Assembly (NCBI GenBank): GCA_946186215.1
Contig: CAMHMM010000081.1
Coordinates: forward strand, 1-8,076
Direction: 5' to 3'
Length of the DNA stretch: 8,076 bases
Source of the DNA: an uncultured Ruminococcus sp.
GTDB lineage: Bacteria; Bacillota; Clostridia; Oscillospirales; Ruminococcaceae
Below, one piece after another: positions 6,032 through 8,076 of this stretch; the first letter of the stretch is position 1, and each line of letters opens with the position of its first letter. The notes below the pieces were generated by a model. The model saw only the letters and a program-made list of their open reading frames with translations. It was not told the origin of the DNA and made no database searches. Position numbers and translations under genes: made by a program.

Positions 6032-6721
6032 TTATTTCGCAAGCCTGTAGCCCATTCCCCAGACTGTTTCGATATATTCGTTTCCGGGATCGATTTTTTT
6101 GAGCTTCTGGCGGATGTTGCTCATATGCACCTTGATGGTGCTGTCGTCGCTGATATAGGATTCTCCCCACACGCTTTCAAAAATATTCGCCTTTGACCAG
6201 AGCTTGGTCGGATTTTCGAGCATCAGCGTGAGTATGGTAAATTCCTTTACTGTCAGCACAAGCGTTTCGCCAAAGACTGCCGCCGTGCCCGATGTGGTGT
6301 CGATCACAAGGTTTTTGTAGGAAAGTGTCCTGTTTTTCGCACTGCTCTTCGGTGCGCCGTCATAACGCCGCAGGACGGCTTCCACACGCACTGAAAGCTC
6401 ATCAAGGTCAAAGGGCTTGGTGATATAATCATCCGCGCCCGCCCTTATCAGGTCGATCTTTGAATGTGTCTCGCTCTTTGCAGACACGACGATCACGGGA
6501 ACATCGGAAAACTCCCGTATTTTGTGCAGCACCATATCCCCGCTCTGAAACGGCAGCATAAGGTCGAGTATCAGCAGTGAAAGATCGCTGTTCTCACGAA
6601 CGAGGCGCACCGCATCAAGTCCGTTGAGAGCAGATAGCATCTCATAACCCTGCGATGACAGATATTCGCATATCAGACGGTTGATCTCCCTGTCATCCTC
6701 GGCAGTAAGTATTTTTTTCAT
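6032..6721 (-). CDS. OmpR-family DNA-binding response regulator
   Basis: A 229-residue regulator. The receiver domain (1-115) has the acidic pair Asp9/Asp10, the phosphoacceptor Asp53 in LLILDLMLP, Ser80 in the switch position of VPVIVVSAKSE, and Lys102 in the YITKPF motif. The C-terminal winged helix-turn-helix (about 133-229) has LTVKEFTILTLMLENP, the recognition region DDSTIKVHMSNIRQKL (192-207) and the end motif VWGMGYRLAK. It would bind direct repeats as a dimer when phosphorylated. The ATG at 6721 has GGAGA six bases upstream; an in-frame ATG at 6772 would overlap the upstream gene by 38 bases and add residues foreign to the receiver fold. It lies 13 bases after the SdpI-like gene. The likely kinase partner is at 2016-2930, not adjacent; the likely target is the repeat-bearing promoter at 5437-5480. 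Confidence 0.95.
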   Translation of the reverse strand: MKKILTAEDDREINRLICEYLSSQGYEMLSALNGLDAVRLVRENSDLSLLILDLMLPFQSGDMVLHKIREFSDVPVIVVSAKSETHSKIDLIRAGADDYITKPFDLDELSVRVEAVLRRYDGAPKSSAKNRTLSYKNLVIDTTSGTAAVFGETLVLTVKEFTILTLMLENPTKLWSKANIFESVWGESYISDDSTIKVHMSNIRQKLKKIDPGNEYIETVWGMGYRLAK

Positions 6722-6727
6722 CGTATC

Positions 6728-6732
6728 TCTCC
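6728..6732 (-). promoter_or_regulatory. Ribosome binding site deciding the response regulator start
   Basis: GGAGA on the minus strand lies six bases before the ATG at 6721, in the 13-base gap after the SdpI-like gene. It supports this start over the ATG at 6772. Confidence 0.6.
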
Positions 6733-6734
6733 GT

Positions 6735-7418
6735 TCATTTGCCGATCTCTTCCTTATAGACCTTGTGCGCATAGATAAGCGTTATCACCACTGCGGCGGT
6801 AAGGTACAAAAGCATCATCAGAACAGCGACTATTCCCGGGACGAATGCCGAGGTAACAACGGTAAGAACACCTGCGGCAAGAAGTACGAAGCCGCCGAAT
6901 CTGTTGCTCTTGTTCCATGTATTGTCATTGTACATCGTCCACGACATCCTTACACCGACAGCACCGTTGAGCCTTGTCTTTGGCATGAAATTACCGCATA
7001 TGATAAACATTATCCCGCACAGAGCCGCAGTGATATTAAGACTGTCAAGCTCAAAATTAATAAGCCCGCTGCCCGATGCTGTGCAGCACTTGCACAATGC
7101 CGTGATAAGCGTACATACAAGCAGAACTGCCAGACACAATGTAACGAGCCGTATCACCCATGCGTTTGAGGCAGCCTTTGTTTTTTCCTCATCGCTCCCG
7201 CCTTCGGATCTTTTTATAAGCCTGTGTTCAAGAATGTTCATCACTGCGGTGACAGCGATGATCACAGCAGGTATCGCCATAAGTGCATATCTGGAACCGT
7301 ATCTGTCAGCATTGCCCGCGATATCGTAATGCAGCGGGACATTATCCGGCACGAACTGCAGCACAAAGGGCGTGATTATAAGCGAAAGTATCGCAATTAT
7401 CCATGTAATTTTTTTCAT
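6735..7418 (-). CDS. SdpI-like immunity/signal membrane protein (DUF1648 plus SdpI domains)
   Basis: A 227-residue protein with six predicted membrane segments (about 5-22, 45-63, 90-110, 128-142, 172-190 and 193-216). The N-terminal DUF1648 signature is DNVPLHYDIAGNADRYGSR (25-43), located between the first two segments. The SdpI signature is GNFMPKTRLNGAVGVRMSW (142-160) followed by TWNKSNRFGG (167-176). In Bacillus subtilis SdpI protects against the SdpC toxin and passes the signal on by holding the repressor SdpR at the membrane. The same gene order occurs here: the start overlaps the ArsR-type gene by four bases (ATGA), with GGAGG nine bases before the ATG. Length matches SdpI. No toxin genes are present nearby, so this could be a stand-alone immunity or sensing unit. 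The toxin recognised is unknown. Confidence 0.9.
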   Translation of the reverse strand: MKKITWIIAILSLIITPFVLQFVPDNVPLHYDIAGNADRYGSRYALMAIPAVIIAVTAVMNILEHRLIKRSEGGSDEEKTKAASNAWVIRLVTLCLAVLLVCTLITALCKCCTASGSGLINFELDSLNITAALCGIMFIICGNFMPKTRLNGAVGVRMSWTMYNDNTWNKSNRFGGFVLLAAGVLTVVTSAFVPGIVAVLMMLLYLTAAVVITLIYAHKVYKEEIGK

Positions 7419-7684
7419 GTGTTATTGCCTCCGAACTGCTGAGCCCAAAGGATCAGCTCATCAAAAACAGTGGTGTTGATCTCATAAAAAACGAAATTCT
7501 TGCTTCTGTACTCCATGACAAGGTCTGACTGCTTCAGAAGCTTCAGATGATATGAAAGCGCTGCGGGAGAAATATCGAGCCTTTCCGCGATCTCGCCCGC
7601 ACTGAGCCGCCCGCCCTTCAGCATCACGAGAATATCCCGCCGCTGCTTATCCGACAGCACCTTGAAAATATTGGTCTCACCCAT
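7415..7684 (-). CDS. ArsR-family repressor, SdpR-like autorepressor
   Basis: An 89-residue single-domain winged helix protein. FKVLSDKQRRDILVMLK (7-23) is the usual ArsR N-terminal helix region; LSAGEIAERLDISPAALSYH followed by LKLL (27-50) is the helix-turn-helix with the recognition helix SPAALSYHL; KNFVFYEIN (62-70) is the wing. No metal-binding cysteines are present, so it is not a metal sensor of the ArsR/SmtB kind. Length, lack of cysteines and the coupled SdpI-like gene downstream point to SdpR, the repressor of its own sdpRI operon. The ATG at 7684 has AGGTG five bases upstream. It is the first gene after a strong promoter flanked by two similar palindromes, which it probably binds. 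The family is sure; the SdpR role rests on context. Confidence 0.9.
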   Translation of the reverse strand: MGETNIFKVLSDKQRRDILVMLKGGRLSAGEIAERLDISPAALSYHLKLLKQSDLVMEYRSKNFVFYEINTTVFDELILWAQQFGGNNT

Positions 7685-7692
7685 AGTCGCAC

Positions 7693-7716
7693 CTATTTCA
7701 AAATTAATTTAAATAG
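7693..7716 (-). promoter_or_regulatory. Probable SdpR operator over the transcription start
   Basis: On the minus strand CTATTT and AAATAG form the ends of a 24-base imperfect palindrome in which eight of the nine outer pairs match. It sits between the -10 box and the start codon, covers the expected transcription start and touches the ribosome binding site, a position suited to repression. It shares the frame TATTT-N12-AAATA with the palindrome at 7750-7771. Confidence 0.6.
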
Positions 7717-7745
7717 ATAATATCACAAACCGCAGCACTTGTCAA
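7717..7745 (-). promoter_or_regulatory. Consensus sigma-A promoter of the sdpRI-like operon
   Basis: The minus strand has TTGACA (7740-7745), a 17-base spacer, and TATTAT (7717-7722) preceded by TGA, giving an extended -10 as well. Transcription would begin near 7710, leaving a leader of about 25 bases before the ArsR-type gene. Such a strong promoter implies it is held down by a repressor. Confidence 0.88.
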
Positions 7746-7749
7746 GAGG

Positions 7750-7771
7750 TATTTAAAAATATTTTTAAATA
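7750..7771 (-). promoter_or_regulatory. Perfect 22-bp AT palindrome upstream of the promoter
   Basis: The palindrome has half-sites TATTTAAAAAT and ATTTTTAAATA with no mismatch. It begins four bases upstream of the -35 box, centred near -50. It could be a second repressor site, since it shares TATTT-N12-AAATA and 18 of 22 bases with the operator at 7693-7716, or an UP element for RNA polymerase. Both roles are inferred. Confidence 0.55.
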
Positions 7772-7783
7772 ATTTTCCGGAAC

Positions 7784-7802
7784 GGTCGGTGTGTACCCGA
7801 CC
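7784..7802. repeat. Short GC-rich hairpin
   Basis: GGTCGG (7784-7789) and CCGACC (7797-7802) form a perfect six-base stem with a seven-base loop. No T-run follows on either strand, so it is not a typical terminator. Confidence 0.45.
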
Positions 7803-7815
7803 TCGGTGAACCGTG

Positions 7816-7868
7816 ACCACCCCTCCGCCTCACTACGCTCGGCACCTCCACTTTCAAGCGGTGGTGGT
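7816..7868. repeat. GC-rich imperfect inverted repeat
   Basis: ACCACC (7816-7821) can pair with GGTGGT in either register (7860-7865 or 7863-7868). Inside it GCC/GGC (7827-7829 and 7841-7843) and CCAC/GTGG can form smaller stems. The look of the segment (CTCCGCCTCACTACGCTCGG, 7823-7842) resembles dispersed intergenic hairpin repeats seen in Clostridia, but I cannot count copies from this window. Confidence 0.35.
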
Positions 7869-7924
7869 AGGATTCGGTCATAGTTCAAATAAGCTAAAAT
7901 GCTTTATTATCCACATAAATTGTT

Positions 7925-7956
7925 CCGTTTCAACGGTAGCCTTTTGTCCGAAACGG
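7925..7956. repeat. Hairpin with 7-bp stem
   Basis: CCGTTTC (7925-7931) pairs perfectly with GAAACGG (7950-7956) across 18 bases. A competing small hairpin, CCGTT-TC-AACGG, uses the same left arm (7925-7936). Confidence 0.45.
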
Positions 7957-7972
7957 CTGATTTGCAGCGAGT

Positions 7973-8060
7973 CAAAGGGGATGAAACACCAGATGGACGG
8001 AGTGCCAGTCTGCAAAGGCGACTGTATTTGTGCGCCGTCCCTCTTCGTTTCTCCCCTTTG
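7973..8060. repeat. Nested inverted repeats forming one long stem
   Basis: Three inverted repeats are nested. The outer arms CAAAGGGGATGAAAC (7973-7987) and GTTTCTCCCCTTTG (8047-8060) are complementary except for one unpaired base. Inside them are GGACGG (7995-8000) with CCGTCC (8035-8040), then CAGTC (8006-8010) with GACTG (8020-8024). An alternative pairing, TTTGCAG (7961-7967) with CTGCAAA (8010-8016), competes with the core. This could be a structured RNA, a MITE-like element or a palindromic repeat. The strand is unknown. Confidence 0.55.
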
Positions 8061-8076
8061 TATCCCCTTTTCCCCA

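Larger units (their letters stand above)
7772..8076. other. 305 bases without a supported gene, rich in inverted repeats
   Basis: No gene with a recognisable family, start codon and ribosome binding site is visible. The stretch holds several inverted repeats listed separately. A minus-strand frame is open from the right edge (8075) to a TGA at 7878-7880, 65 codons, with peptide stretches such as FIPFDSLQISRFGQKA, but it has no visible start and matches no family I know. It overlaps the strongest inverted repeats, which suggests a structured or repeated noncoding element more than a coding region. The base composition is unlike the AT-rich promoter next to it. Confidence 0.5.

Noticed and set aside
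6013..6042. TTG at 6042 as the acetyltransferase start
   Set aside because: It overlaps the response regulator stop, adds residues outside the fold, and a good ribosome binding site sits before the ATG at 6012.
6722..6772. ATG at 6772 as the response regulator start
   Set aside because: It would add 17 basic residues before the receiver domain and overlap the SdpI-like gene by 38 bases; the ATG at 6721 has its own ribosome binding site.
6681..7329. Plus-strand frames opposite the SdpI-like gene
   Set aside because: They mirror the SdpI-like coding strand, show no recognisable family and have no promoter or ribosome binding site.
1..8076. tRNA or rRNA genes, CRISPR arrays, transposase or integrase genes
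   Set aside because: I found no cloverleaf, regularly spaced repeat array, or recombinase motif on either strand.

Overview
The window looks like chromosomal DNA from a Gram-positive, Clostridia-type gut bacterium, possibly Ruminococcus or another Oscillospiraceae. This rests on low-GC-Firmicutes gene families (an SdpR/SdpI pair, a BcrA-like ABC ATPase, a YhfC-family membrane protease, a one-TM histidine kinase), clear AGGAGG-type ribosome binding sites, consensus sigma-A promoters and moderate GC. The genus is a guess from style, not from a marker gene.

Layout. (1) Bases 1-1870, plus strand: the 3' part of a DUF350 membrane protein gene, coupled by a one-base stop/start overlap to a 502-residue membrane-anchored spermidine synthase-like aminopropyltransferase. 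A perfect 12-bp-stem terminator follows at 1873-1907. (2) Bases 1906-7684, minus strand, read from right to left: ArsR-family repressor (SdpR-like), SdpI-like immunity protein, OmpR-family response regulator, GNAT acetyltransferase, a 123-base gap carrying a promoter, BcrA-like ABC ATPase, ABC-2 permease, YhfC-type intramembrane protease, sensor histidine kinase, and a 37-codon ORF that overlaps the kinase stop codon. All junctions except the promoter gap are overlaps or gaps of at most 22 bases. (3) Bases 7685-8076: no supported gene. It holds the consensus promoter and two look-alike palindromic operators for the sdpRI-like operon, then about 300 bases rich in inverted repeats, with an ORF of uncertain status running off the right edge.

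How it may work together (inference). The minus-strand block resembles an envelope-stress or antimicrobial-peptide immunity locus. SdpR would autoregulate its operon, which also carries the response regulator. The regulator's partner kinase sits 3.1 kb further along, at the end of a second transcription unit behind the ABC transporter and protease. The promoter of that second unit has 11-bp-spaced direct repeats (TTAACC-N5-TTTACC) just upstream of an extended -10, the layout expected for an OmpR/PhoB-type regulator. The response regulator could therefore switch on the transporter, the protease and its own kinase. No toxin or sdpABC-like genes are in the window, so the locus looks like immunity and sensing rather than toxin production. 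The inducer is unknown.
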